In this document: in pieces, positions 1 through 8,730 of the stretch | How positions within the stretch are numbered: position 1 is the stretch's first letter | Layout: the number at the start of each line of letters is the position of its first letter | Source of the DNA: Sphingobacterium spiritivorum | Lineage (GTDB): Bacteria > Bacteroidota > Bacteroidia > Sphingobacteriales > Sphingobacteriaceae | Direction: 5' to 3' | NCBI RefSeq assembly: GCF_016725325.1 | Contig: NZ_CP068083.1 | Coordinates: 2,356,001-2,420,000 of the forward strand | Length of the DNA: 64,000 bases | The notes under the pieces: model-generated | Databases searched by the model: none | Told to the model about the DNA's origin: nothing | The model's input: the letters and a program-made list of their open reading frames with translations, nothing else | Position numbers and translations under genes: made by a program

Positions 1-352
1 AAAAATAAAAAACAGGAAACTTATCAAATTCCGGAATCATCTCCAGGCCACGGTTACGCCTTGATGTAGATACATGCTGGCGAAAAGCATAGGCATCCCG
101 AAAGGTAGATGGATAAGGTACCGGAGCTAATAACCTGACAGTACGTTTGTCAAGTGCAATGTTCCTGAATTTCCCTTCTTTAGCCAGGTCAACAGCTTGT
201 AACATCGCTTGCATACACTGCTCACCCCCTTTCAGAAAATCGTTCATAGATACGGGTAAACCTGAATCTGTCAGACTGCAGATATAGATCAGGTCATCCA
301 AAAGAAATCCAAGTTGCTCCTTGTTATCATATTCGCATGTTACAAGTTTCAT
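1..352 (-). CDS. fahA: Fumarylacetoacetase, N-terminal part (runs off the window)
   Basis: The first 117 codons of a fumarylacetoacetate hydrolase, the last enzyme of tyrosine degradation, which splits fumarylacetoacetate into fumarate and acetoacetate. The start is the ATG at 350-352 and the frame stays open to base 1. The N-terminal domain ends in a stretch typical of the family: LLAPVPYPSTFRDAYAF, then QHV, then RRNRG, then MIPEFDKFPVFYF. The metal-binding catalytic core would follow outside the window. It is divergent from hmgA and hpd, the two preceding steps of the same pathway, which supports this assignment over other FAH-superfamily hydrolases. No exact TAnnTTTG box is seen on this strand upstream. 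Confidence 0.88.
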   Translation of the reverse strand, partial: MKLVTCEYDNKEQLGFLLDDLIYICSLTDSGLPVSMNDFLKGGEQCMQAMLQAVDLAKEGKFRNIALDKRTVRLLAPVPYPSTFRDAYAFRQHVSTSRRNRGLEMIPEFDKFPVFYF

Positions 353-459
353 ATCAAAATAGAGCTGTTAAAATCATCACAAATAAGGAATATTGGGTAA
401 ATATAATGATGATCTGAATTATTTATGCAATATCTAAAAAAGATGTAGTAAATAAATCT

Positions 460-467
460 TATATTTG
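460..467 (+). promoter_or_regulatory. Putative -7 promoter box upstream of hmgA
   Basis: TATATTTG matches the Bacteroidota -7 consensus TAnnTTTG exactly. It lies in the 312-base gap between the divergent fahA and hmgA. Transcription would begin near 474 and leave a leader of about 190 bases before the hmgA start. A clear -33 TTTG partner is not seen. The leader holds a 31-codon open frame (489-584) of uncertain meaning. Nothing else was recognised in this gap. Confidence 0.45.
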
Positions 468-664
468 AGATAAACTTATACACCAGTTATGAACATCTTT
501 GGACTACAGTACCTTACGGTATCCACGGGCATGATCGCTTTAGTAAAAGCGATGATTGCAGATGTTGTTTTTGCCCAATATTAGGCACTTCTTTTCTTGC
601 GCCAAATAATCCTTTGGCAAGTTTAATACTATAATTGTTTCATATTTTTAAAATAGACTTTATC

Positions 665-1822
665 ATGCCAATTTATCATCAATTGGGAAAAGTCCCTCAA
701 AAAAGACACACTATTTTCCGAAAACCCAACGGCGAACTGTTCTCTGAAGAACTGGTGTCAACTCATGGCTTCTCCAGTACGTATTCTCTGGTATATCATT
801 GCTACCCGCCTACATTAGTGAAGCAGATCCGGGATCCGTATGATGTATCTCCACGCATAGCGCGTGAAAAACACCTCAAGCACACCAGTCTGAAAGGTTT
901 TAAAGTACAACCTAAAGATGATTACCTCGAAAGCCGCACACCTGTACTGGTCAATCAGGATCTTCATGTGTCACTTGCGGCTCCAAGACTTTCCATGAAG
1001 GATTACTTCTATAAAAACAGTCAGGCGGATGAGATCATCTTTATCCATGAAGGCAGTGGTGTGCTGCAAACAGGCTATGGAAAGATCCGGTTTGAATATG
1101 GCGACTATCTGGTCATTCCCCGGGGTGTTATTTATCAGTTACATTTTGATAATCCGGACAACAGGCTGTTTATCGTGGAGTCTTTTTCTCCGATCCGTAC
1201 GCCTAAACGTTACCGGAATGAATTCGGACAGCTTATGGAGCATGCGCCGTTTTGTGAGAGAGATATCAAACGGCCGGAAGATCTGGAAACGATAGATCAA
1301 ACCGGAGAATTTGAAATCAGAATCAAAAAACAAGGACTTATATATCCATATGTATATGGCAGTCATCCCTTTGATTTTGTGGGTTGGGACGGATATCATT
1401 ATCCATGGGCATTTTCTATTCATGATTTTATGCCTATTACCGGTAAACTTCATCAGCCTCCGCCGGTGCATCAGACTTTTGAGACGGAAACATTTGTACT
1501 CTGTAGTTTTTGTCCGAGATTATATGATTATCATCCTCAGTCTATTCCCGCTCCGTACAACCATAGCAATGTAGATTCAGATGAGGTGTTGTATTATGTG
1601 GACGGAGATTTTATGAGCCGCAAGAGTGTAGAACGCGGGCAGATCACCTTGCATCCCGGAGGTATTCCGCATGGGCCGCATCCGGGTACAGTGGAGAAAA
1701 GTATAGGGCAGACAAAAACAGAAGAACTGGCAGTCATGATCGATCCATTCAGGCCGTTGATGCTGACAAAAGAAGCGTTAGAAATTGAAGATCAGGAATA
1801 TTATAAATCCTGGATAGGTTAA
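665..1822 (+). CDS. hmgA: Homogentisate 1,2-dioxygenase
   Basis: Iron(II) dioxygenase that opens the ring of homogentisate to give maleylacetoacetate in tyrosine and phenylalanine degradation. The ATG at 665 is preferred over 635 because MPIYHQLGKVPQKRH is the usual family N-terminus; this gives 385 residues. Cupin motifs include H300 and H336, spaced 36 residues apart like the two iron-binding histidines of the human enzyme (H335, H371). The acidic ligand appears as E307, within HSNVDSDEV, one residue later than the human spacing, with D306 next to it. It is followed after 22 bases by hpd, so the two are probably one operon, divergent from fahA. Confidence 0.93.
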   Translation: MPIYHQLGKVPQKRHTIFRKPNGELFSEELVSTHGFSSTYSLVYHCYPPTLVKQIRDPYDVSPRIAREKHLKHTSLKGFKVQPKDDYLESRTPVLVNQDLHVSLAAPRLSMKDYFYKNSQADEIIFIHEGSGVLQTGYGKIRFEYGDYLVIPRGVIYQLHFDNPDNRLFIVESFSPIRTPKRYRNEFGQLMEHAPFCERDIKRPEDLETIDQTGEFEIRIKKQGLIYPYVYGSHPFDFVGWDGYHYPWAFSIHDFMPITGKLHQPPPVHQTFETETFVLCSFCPRLYDYHPQSIPAPYNHSNVDSDEVLYYVDGDFMSRKSVERGQITLHPGGIPHGPHPGTVEKSIGQTKTEELAVMIDPFRPLMLTKEALEIEDQEYYKSWIG

Positions 1823-1844
1823 AAACAAAAAAAACAGCAGCATT

Positions 1845-2972
1845 ATGGCACAGACATTTGCAGAAAAAATAGCTTTGGCGCAGGATTTTCTGCCCATCAA
1901 CGGAACAGATTACATTGAATTCTATGTAGGTAATGCCAAGCAGGCAGCACATTACTATAAAACAGCATTTGGGTTTCAGTCAGAAGCCTATGCAGGCCCC
2001 GAGACCGGAGTTAGAGACCGGGCTTCTTATGTATTAAAACAGAATAAAATCAGACTCGTGTTAACAACTGCATTGCGCTCTGAGCATCCTGTAGCCGAAC
2101 ATGTCAAAAAGCATGGTGACGGCGTCAAAATCCTTGCGCTTTGGGTAGATGATGCTACAAAATCATTTGAGGAGACAGTAAAGAGGGGCGCAAAACCTTA
2201 TCAGGAACCTCAGGTAATGAAAGATCAGCATGGAGAAGTATGTACTTCAGGGATCTATACGTACGGAGAAACCATCCATATGTTTATAGAGCGTAAAAAT
2301 TATAAGGGGACATTTATGCCGGGCTATGAAGTCTGGGACAGCGACTATCAGCCTGAAGAAACCGGATTGCAGTATATCGATCATTGTGTAGGTAATGTGG
2401 GATGGAATAAGATGAATGAAACTGTAGAGTGGTATCAGCATGTGATGGGATTTGTAAATGTCCTTTCTTTTGATGACAAACAAATCAATACGGAATATTC
2501 TGCCCTGATGAGTAAGGTGATGAGTAACGGAAACGGATATGTGAAATTTCCGATTAACGAACCTGCAGAAGGCAAGAAAAAATCACAGATTGAAGAGTAC
2601 CTGGAATATTATGAAGGAGAAGGTGTGCAACATGCAGCACTGGCAACAAAGGATATTGTAGGTACAGTCAAAGCGCTTAAAGCAAGAGGAGTAGAGTTTT
2701 TGGGTGCTCCGCCAGAAGCGTATTATGATATGTTGCCAGATCGTGTTGGCGTGATTGATGAAGAAATAAAAGTGATTCAGGAATTGGGGATACTAGTTGA
2801 TAGGGATGATGAGGGTTATCTGCTTCAAATATTTACAAAACCTGTAGAAGACAGACCTACACTTTTTTATGAGATCATACAACGCAAAGGAGCGCAAAGT
2901 TTTGGAGCCGGAAATTTTAAAGCTTTATTTGAGGCCATTGAACGGGAGCAGGAAAAACGAGGTAATCTGTAG
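1845..2972 (+). CDS. hpd: 4-hydroxyphenylpyruvate dioxygenase
   Basis: Converts 4-hydroxyphenylpyruvate to homogentisate, the substrate of the HmgA enzyme encoded just upstream. The 375 residues contain two vicinal-oxygen-chelate repeats: a structural one at about 15-150 and a catalytic one at about 170-350. The iron triad is visible as H180 (YIDHCVGNV), H263 (GVQHAALAT) and E343 (LFYEIIQRKG), followed by the C-terminal helix GNFKALFEAIE typical of the family. The start MAQTFAEKIALAQDFLPING agrees with close homologues. It is cytoplasmic and cotranscribed with hmgA and probably with the dehydrogenase 29 bases downstream. Confidence 0.96.
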   Translation: MAQTFAEKIALAQDFLPINGTDYIEFYVGNAKQAAHYYKTAFGFQSEAYAGPETGVRDRASYVLKQNKIRLVLTTALRSEHPVAEHVKKHGDGVKILALWVDDATKSFEETVKRGAKPYQEPQVMKDQHGEVCTSGIYTYGETIHMFIERKNYKGTFMPGYEVWDSDYQPEETGLQYIDHCVGNVGWNKMNETVEWYQHVMGFVNVLSFDDKQINTEYSALMSKVMSNGNGYVKFPINEPAEGKKKSQIEEYLEYYEGEGVQHAALATKDIVGTVKALKARGVEFLGAPPEAYYDMLPDRVGVIDEEIKVIQELGILVDRDDEGYLLQIFTKPVEDRPTLFYEIIQRKGAQSFGAGNFKALFEAIEREQEKRGNL

Positions 2973-3001
2973 ACATATTATTTTTAAAAAACAGCCAATT
3001 T

Positions 3002-4228
3002 ATGAAAGAACTTTTGCAGGCTTTTGAGCGTAAAAGACCCGAAATTATATTTGAATGGAAAGACAATGAGACTGAAGCTGAAGGCTGGGTAGTGATCAAC
3101 TCCCTTCGGGGTGGTGCTGCAGGCGGCGGCACCCGGATGCGGGCAGGTTTGGACCGTAACGAGGTGGAATCACTCGCTAAGACTATGGAAGTTAAATTTA
3201 CCGTCTCCGGTCCCGCTATTGGTGGAGCAAAATCAGGAATAAATTTTGATCCTGCTGATCCCCGTAAAGAAGCAGTACTGGACCGCTGGTTTAAAGTTGT
3301 CACACCTTTGCTGAAAAATTATTATGGTACAGGAGGAGATTTGAATGTCGATGAAATACATGATGTAATACCGCTGACAGAACAGTACGGACTGTGGCAT
3401 CCGCAGGAAGGAGTATTGAACGGACATTTTAATGTTCGTGAAAAGGATCGTATACATCAGATCGGACAGTTGCGTTACGGTGTCTCTAAAGTGCTGGAAG
3501 ACGCGGCCTTCAGTCCTGATCTGAAGCGAAAATATAAAGTGGCCGATATGATAACGGGGTATGGAGTGGCAGAATCTGTAAAACACTTTTACAATCTTTA
3601 TGGGGATACCTGTGCGGGAAAGCGTGCTATTATTCAGGGCTGGGGAAATGTTGCCGCTTCGGCAGCTTTTTATCTGAGCCGGCTTGGTGTGAAAATAGTG
3701 GGAATAATTGATCGGGCAGGAGGACTGATCAATAGAGAAGGATTTACAGAAGAAGAGATCACTACGCTTTTTCTCAATAGAAAAAAGAATGAACTGTATA
3801 CTCCGGATCTGTTGCCCTTTGCACAGATCAACGAAGAAGTGTGGAATATCGGTGCGGAAATATTTATTCCGGCAGCCGCTTCACGTCTGGTCTCAAAAGA
3901 GCAGGTCAGTCTGTTAGTGGATAATGGGTTGGAAGTCATCGCTTCAGGAGCGAATGTGCCTTTTGCAGACAGAGAGATATTTTACGGGCCGGTGATGGAA
4001 TTTGCAGATCAGCAAGTGGCAGTCATTCCTGATTTTATTGCCAATAGCGGAATGGCAAGAGTCTTTGCCTACCTGATGCAACCAAATGTAGAGATCAGTG
4101 ATGAAGCTATTTTTTCGGATGTGTCTTCTGTTATTTTTAATGCCCTGCAAAAGATCCGTAACACAACAGCAGAGCGGATACATGTATCTTCTCATGCTTA
4201 TGAAATCGCATTAAAAGAATTGGTATAA
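3002..4228 (+). CDS. Glu/Leu/Phe/Val dehydrogenase family protein
   Basis: NAD(P)-dependent oxidative deaminase of the amino acid dehydrogenase family, 408 residues. Family residues are seen as K65 (EVKFTVSG), catalytic K77 (GGAKSGI) and D113 (GTGGDLNVDE), with a Rossmann dinucleotide site near 205-220 (IIQGWGNVAASAA). It follows hpd by only 29 bases. This location suggests it feeds or balances the tyrosine pathway, for example by making an aromatic 2-oxo acid or by recycling glutamate for the transaminase. Substrate choice cannot be read from the sequence with confidence; leucine, phenylalanine and glutamate all remain possible. Confidence 0.85.
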   Translation: MKELLQAFERKRPEIIFEWKDNETEAEGWVVINSLRGGAAGGGTRMRAGLDRNEVESLAKTMEVKFTVSGPAIGGAKSGINFDPADPRKEAVLDRWFKVVTPLLKNYYGTGGDLNVDEIHDVIPLTEQYGLWHPQEGVLNGHFNVREKDRIHQIGQLRYGVSKVLEDAAFSPDLKRKYKVADMITGYGVAESVKHFYNLYGDTCAGKRAIIQGWGNVAASAAFYLSRLGVKIVGIIDRAGGLINREGFTEEEITTLFLNRKKNELYTPDLLPFAQINEEVWNIGAEIFIPAAASRLVSKEQVSLLVDNGLEVIASGANVPFADREIFYGPVMEFADQQVAVIPDFIANSGMARVFAYLMQPNVEISDEAIFSDVSSVIFNALQKIRNTTAERIHVSSHAYEIALKELV

Positions 4229-4276
4229 ATCTCATTTCAGTAGCATTCATAGCAAAACCTTTTGCGTTAGAAACAG

Positions 4277-4284
4277 TATATTTG
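4277..4284 (+). promoter_or_regulatory. -7 promoter box directly before dgt
   Basis: TATATTTG matches TAnnTTTG and ends only four bases before the dgt start codon at 4289. Initiation a few bases after the box would place the RNA 5' end at or next to the ATG, giving a leaderless message. It separates dgt from the tyrosine operon. Confidence 0.55.
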
Positions 4285-4288
4285 CGCT

Positions 4289-5653
4289 ATGTCTGAAAAC
4301 ATGCAAATGAATTGGAAACAGTTGCTCTCTGCTAAGCGTTGGGGATATGAGGATCGTATTAATAAAGATCATCTGGAGGCTCGTTCAGAATTTCAAAGAG
4401 ACTATGACAGATTGATTTTTTCATCTCCATTCAGAAGATTACAGAATAAAACCCAGGTATTTCCATTACCCGGGGCTGTTTTTGTTCATAATCGTCTGAC
4501 CCATAGTCTGGAGGTGGCAAGTGTAGGCCGTTCGTTGGGCAGGCTTTTTTATGCAAAAATGAAAGAAGCAAACCCTGATGTAGATGAGGACTATCCGTTT
4601 TTACAGGAAGTAGGAAACATGGTATCGGCCGCTTGTCTGTCGCATGATCTGGGTAATCCTGCTTTCGGGCATTCCGGAGAATCAGCCATCTCGACTTATT
4701 TTACAGAAGGAGAGGGGCGCAAATTTCAGGAACAGGTCTCTGCAGAAGAATGGGCAGATCTGACGCATTTTGAAGGAAATGCAAATGCATTGCGCATATT
4801 GACTCATCCTTTTAATGGGAAAGATGACAAAGGTTTTGCACTGACTTATACATCTCTGGCCTCTATTGTCAAGTATCCCTGTGCGGCCATCGACGGACAT
4901 ATCAAAAAGAATCATCATCGTAAAAAATATGGCTTTTTTACAGCCGAACGGGAGTCGTTTGCTAAAATAGCTGCGGAGTTGGGGTTGCTGCAGGATCCGA
5001 CGAATCCTAAAGGATACCTTCGTCACCCTCTGGTTTATCTGGTAGAGGCTGCAGATGATATCTGTTACAATATTATCGACCTGGAAGATGCTCATCATCT
5101 CAAAATCCTGTCTTATAACGAAGTAGAAGAATTACTTTTACCTCTTTGTGGTGGTGAAAACTTACGCAACCGACTGGATAGCCTGAATGATACAGCCAGC
5201 AGGGTAGCTTTGCTTCGTGCAAAAGCAATCAATACATTAATTCACGGATGTGTAGATGTATTTTTCAAGGAACAGGACAAATTTCTGGCAGGCACATTTC
5301 CAATGGCGCTGATGGATGCACTAGAGGATGACGTTGTGCATCAGATGAAAAAAATATCCAAAATCTCGGTTGCGCAGATTTATAATGCGCCTACTGTTGT
5401 TCAGATTGAAGTGGCTGGTTACAAGGTTATGAATGCTTTATTGGCTGAATTTGTGCCCGCTTACCTCAAAAAAAATAAGAATGGCTATGATCAGAAGTTG
5501 GTCGCATTGGTTCCAAACCAATTTTACACAACCAACGATGATGCGTATTCCAAAATCCGCTCGATACTGGATTACGTTTCAGGTATGACCGATGTATACG
5601 CCATCGATTTATATCGCAAAATAAAAGGAATCACCATTCCTTCCATAGATTAA
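4289..5653 (+). CDS. dgt: Deoxyguanosinetriphosphate triphosphohydrolase (HD family)
   Basis: Hydrolyses dGTP to deoxyguanosine and triphosphate and so helps to control dNTP pools. The 454-residue protein carries the HD-domain metal ligands: H72 in RLTHSLEV, and H119-D120 in SHDLGNPAFGHSGE, with a further acidic motif EAADDICYNIIDLEDA near 255-270. N-terminal segment DRLIFSSPFRRLQNKTQVFPL is characteristic of dGTPases. A promoter box ends four bases before the ATG, which supports this start over the internal methionines 5 and 7. topB follows 94 bases downstream. Confidence 0.93.
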   Translation: MSENMQMNWKQLLSAKRWGYEDRINKDHLEARSEFQRDYDRLIFSSPFRRLQNKTQVFPLPGAVFVHNRLTHSLEVASVGRSLGRLFYAKMKEANPDVDEDYPFLQEVGNMVSAACLSHDLGNPAFGHSGESAISTYFTEGEGRKFQEQVSAEEWADLTHFEGNANALRILTHPFNGKDDKGFALTYTSLASIVKYPCAAIDGHIKKNHHRKKYGFFTAERESFAKIAAELGLLQDPTNPKGYLRHPLVYLVEAADDICYNIIDLEDAHHLKILSYNEVEELLLPLCGGENLRNRLDSLNDTASRVALLRAKAINTLIHGCVDVFFKEQDKFLAGTFPMALMDALEDDVVHQMKKISKISVAQIYNAPTVVQIEVAGYKVMNALLAEFVPAYLKKNKNGYDQKLVALVPNQFYTTNDDAYSKIRSILDYVSGMTDVYAIDLYRKIKGITIPSID

Positions 5654-5747
5654 GAATAATGATTTAAGGAAAGGGCAGGTAGAAATGTGATCCACATCCT
5701 ATATTGTTCTTTCCTTATCCCTTATATAATAGCACAATACAAAATAC

Positions 5748-7862
5748 ATGAAAGTAGTTATCGCGGAAAAACCGTCTGTTGCAAGAGATCTGGCTCGTGT
5801 TATGGGAGCCAAGGAAGTGAATGACGGCTATATTTCGGGTAATGGGTATGCATTTACCTATGCATTTGGCCATCTGGTGCAGTTATGTACGCCACAGGCT
5901 TATGGTTTTCACAGCTGGTCAGTTTCTAATCTGCCTATTATACCTGCACAATTCAAGCTGGAGTCTAAAAAAGTAAAGAAAGACGGTAAGCAAATGGATG
6001 ACGGAGGAGCTTTAAAGCAGCTGAATACAATAAAAGGTTTGCTGGATAAAGCAGAAGAGGTGATTGTAGCGACGGATGCCGGGCGTGAAGGAGAATTGAT
6101 ATTTCGTAATATTTACTATTATTTGGGCGCAAATGTTCCCTTCAAAAGATTATGGATTTCCAGCCAGACAGATAAAGCGATAAAAGAAGGATTTGCCAAT
6201 CTCAAAGAAGGAAGCGAGTACGATAGCCTGTATATGTCCGCAAGGTCGCGTTCCGAATCGGACTGGCTGATCGGTATCAATGCAACACAGGCTATTACTC
6301 TGGCTGCGGGCAATCGCGGATTACTATCTCTGGGACGTGTACAGACACCCACATTGGCGATGATCTGCTCCCGTTTTATTGAAAATAAAAACTTTAAACC
6401 AACAGCTTTCTACAAGATACAGGCACAGTTTGAAAAGGAAAATATCAAGTTTAAAGCCACATCTAACCGAATAGATCAAAAAGATCTGGCGGAGGAAACA
6501 CTGGCAAAAATAACTGTCGGGGCTTCGGCCAAAGTGACCAAAGTAGAAGGAAAGGAAGTCAAAGAACCTCCTCCCTTGCTGTATGATCTGACTAACTTAC
6601 AACAGGATGCCAATAAGAAATACGGATATTCTGCAGATCAGACACTCAGTATTGCACAGACCCTCTACGAAAAGAAGGTAATCACTTATCCACGTACAGG
6701 CAGCCGCTACATAGGAGAGGATGTGTTTGAAAAAATAGAGGAGCTTTTCCAGCATCTTGCAGATACTGCTGAAGAGGGGATCGCAACAATAAGCCGAAAT
6801 CTGATTGGAGCCAAACTCAATAAGCGCTCTGTAGATGATAAAAAAGTAACAGATCACCATGCCCTGCTTGTTACGGATGAAAAGCCTTCTGCTATGCTTA
6901 AGGAGCAATCCAATATATATAATATGATTGCTAAACGTATGGTGGAAAGTTTCTCTGATGTCTGCCTCAAGGATATCACAACTGTAATCATGGATGCGGA
7001 AGGTGTAGAACTGATCGCTAAAGGAACAGTTATCAAGCAGTACGGCTGGAGACTGTCTGCGGATCAGCTGGAACAACCGGAGGATGATAAGAAAGATAGC
7101 GATGATGCGGATACTGAAAACGCGCAGTTACCAAAACTTTCAGCGGAAGAATTACTGGAAATACTGGCGTTGGATCTGATGGAAAAATTTACCAAAGCCA
7201 AACCTATTCATACAGAAGCTTCTCTCTTAAAAGCAATGGAAACTTCAGGGAAGGAAATCGATGATGATGAAATGCGTCAGGCGATGAAAGACTGTGGATT
7301 GGGTACACCTGCTACACGAGCCGCAACCATTGAAACATTGTTTCAGCGTGATTATATCAGAAGAGATAAGAAGAAACTGATTCCTACTGATAAAGGACTG
7401 GCGGTGTATAATCTAGTCAAAGACCGGGCTATTGCAAAAGTGGAACTTACCGGTAAATGGGAACAGAAACTGGAAGAAATGCGTGCAAATAAAGTATCCT
7501 ATGATGTGTTTATGAAGCATATTAAAGATTTTACGGTGCGTATCACAAAAGAATTGCTGCAACTGCGGATTTCACTGACACAGGATGCGGAACCACCGAA
7601 ACAGACCGTCTCTATAAAATGTCCTAAATGTGATAAGGGCAGTATGATTCTGTATGACAAAGTCGCCCAATGTGATCATTATGCAAGAGGCTGTGACTTC
7701 AAAATATGGCGTACCCTTTCCGGCGTCACATTGGAAGAAAAGGAAATGAAAAACTTACTCGAAAAAGGTAAAACCGGTGCATTGAAGAACCTTCAGGACA
7801 AAGAAGGTAAAAAAGTTGACGGTGTTTTAGTTTTTGAAAATCTGAAAGTCAGTATTGCATAA
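5748..7862 (+). CDS. topB: DNA topoisomerase III (type IA)
   Basis: Type IA topoisomerase that cuts one DNA strand through a tyrosine link and resolves replication or recombination intermediates. The 704-residue protein opens with the TOPRIM domain (VIAEKPSVARDLARVMG, then VATDAGREGELIFR near 105-118). The active tyrosine is Y314 in ITYPRTGSRYI. A C-terminal zinc-ribbon-like segment near 625-650 shows paired cysteines (CPKCDKG and later CDHYARGCDF). Length and motif order fit bacterial and plasmid TopB. It ends ten bases from the convergent DoxX-like gene. Confidence 0.95.
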   Translation: MKVVIAEKPSVARDLARVMGAKEVNDGYISGNGYAFTYAFGHLVQLCTPQAYGFHSWSVSNLPIIPAQFKLESKKVKKDGKQMDDGGALKQLNTIKGLLDKAEEVIVATDAGREGELIFRNIYYYLGANVPFKRLWISSQTDKAIKEGFANLKEGSEYDSLYMSARSRSESDWLIGINATQAITLAAGNRGLLSLGRVQTPTLAMICSRFIENKNFKPTAFYKIQAQFEKENIKFKATSNRIDQKDLAEETLAKITVGASAKVTKVEGKEVKEPPPLLYDLTNLQQDANKKYGYSADQTLSIAQTLYEKKVITYPRTGSRYIGEDVFEKIEELFQHLADTAEEGIATISRNLIGAKLNKRSVDDKKVTDHHALLVTDEKPSAMLKEQSNIYNMIAKRMVESFSDVCLKDITTVIMDAEGVELIAKGTVIKQYGWRLSADQLEQPEDDKKDSDDADTENAQLPKLSAEELLEILALDLMEKFTKAKPIHTEASLLKAMETSGKEIDDDEMRQAMKDCGLGTPATRAATIETLFQRDYIRRDKKKLIPTDKGLAVYNLVKDRAIAKVELTGKWEQKLEEMRANKVSYDVFMKHIKDFTVRITKELLQLRISLTQDAEPPKQTVSIKCPKCDKGSMILYDKVAQCDHYARGCDFKIWRTLSGVTLEEKEMKNLLEKGKTGALKNLQDKEGKKVDGVLVFENLKVSIA

Positions 7863-7872
7863 TTCTGCTTGA

Positions 7873-8481
7873 TCAGAATATATCCTTTAACATTTCCCAG
7901 CTACGTTGCGGGTTTGAAGCAATCAGATAGATGATTTTGAAAACCCCGTTTAAACATTCGAGAAGCACCATAAAAACAGGTATAAGCAGATAAGACAGCT
8001 TACTATGTTTGTATTTGAGTGTATGTATATTCATTAGCTTTTTCAGCATTGGCATTAAATCTTCTCGATAATAATACAGTAACAATGCAATAAAGAGCAG
8101 GTAAAAAGACAGACGGAAAGTAAAGGCTATTTTGAAACTATGTGGCATTATAGTCAGATCGATGATCAGAATGTTCACTATTATGGGAATAAGCATTAAT
8201 GCCCCGATAATGACCGTTCTTTTATAAAGAAGTAATAATGAGGCTGTAATCTGTGAAATTGCGATAAAATATTTAAAGGGTTGATGGTCAAAAAGATACC
8301 AGCCTGTTTTAAAGAGCGAAAGGTCTTTTATGGGGGTAGCCAGCTCCTTTGCGGACAGATTCCCAAATTGCCCTCCGGAAAGTTTACCAATACCATAAGA
8401 TAAAAAAATAAATGCCAGTAAATATCGGATAGAAAGAATGATAAGATCTAAAGTCTTTTCCTTATTGATTAGTAATTGCAT
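7873..8481 (-). CDS. DoxX-like integral membrane protein
   Basis: A 202-residue protein with four or five hydrophobic segments. The first segment (LIILSIRYLLAFIFLSYGIGKL) followed by a glycine-rich loop and a second hydrophobic stretch ending in SLLLLYKR is typical of the DoxX/MauE-like superfamily. Its function in Bacteroidota is not established; some relatives act in redox or sulfur metabolism. It is convergent with topB, ten bases away, and is not obviously in an operon. No clear promoter box is seen upstream. Confidence 0.55.
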   Translation of the reverse strand: MQLLINKEKTLDLIILSIRYLLAFIFLSYGIGKLSGGQFGNLSAKELATPIKDLSLFKTGWYLFDHQPFKYFIAISQITASLLLLYKRTVIIGALMLIPIIVNILIIDLTIMPHSFKIAFTFRLSFYLLFIALLLYYYREDLMPMLKKLMNIHTLKYKHSKLSYLLIPVFMVLLECLNGVFKIIYLIASNPQRSWEMLKDIF

Positions 8482-8715
8482 AATTTATAAGCGGTTGGTT
8501 AGTAATATATAGATGCCGGAAATTACAACATTCCATAAAGAAATAAAAAATGGGGATATCGCTAGCCCAGAATACAACAGACACCGAATAGAAATCACGT
8601 GTTCTATGGGATGAAAAGAGGGACAAAATCTATAAAAGCGTCTCTGTAAATAATTATGTGTTGTATCGAAAGGAATTCTTGACAGTATGTAAACTTTTTT
8701 ATATTGGAAATAGGC

Positions 8716-8723
8716 TACTTTTG
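8716..8723 (+). promoter_or_regulatory. -7 promoter box next to a start codon
   Basis: TACTTTTG matches TAnnTTTG and ends seven bases before the ATG at 8731, so the message would be leaderless or nearly so. This also argues against the upstream in-frame TTG at 8704, which would lie ahead of the transcription start. Confidence 0.5.
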
Positions 8724-8730
8724 TATCCTT

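Noticed and set aside
5666..5716. AAGGAAAG and CTTTCCTT as a dgt terminator
   Set aside because: The arms are only eight bases and lie 35 bases apart, with no T-run, so support is too weak.
6119..6352. A 77-codon minus-strand frame rich in Arg and Ser inside topB
   Set aside because: It lies wholly antisense to the conserved catalytic core of topoisomerase III and has no domain features.
8678..8706. TTGACA followed after 17 bases by TATTGG, like a sigma-70 promoter
   Set aside because: Bacteroidota primary sigma factors do not use this consensus; an exact TAnnTTTG box lies a few bases downstream and better fits the gene start.
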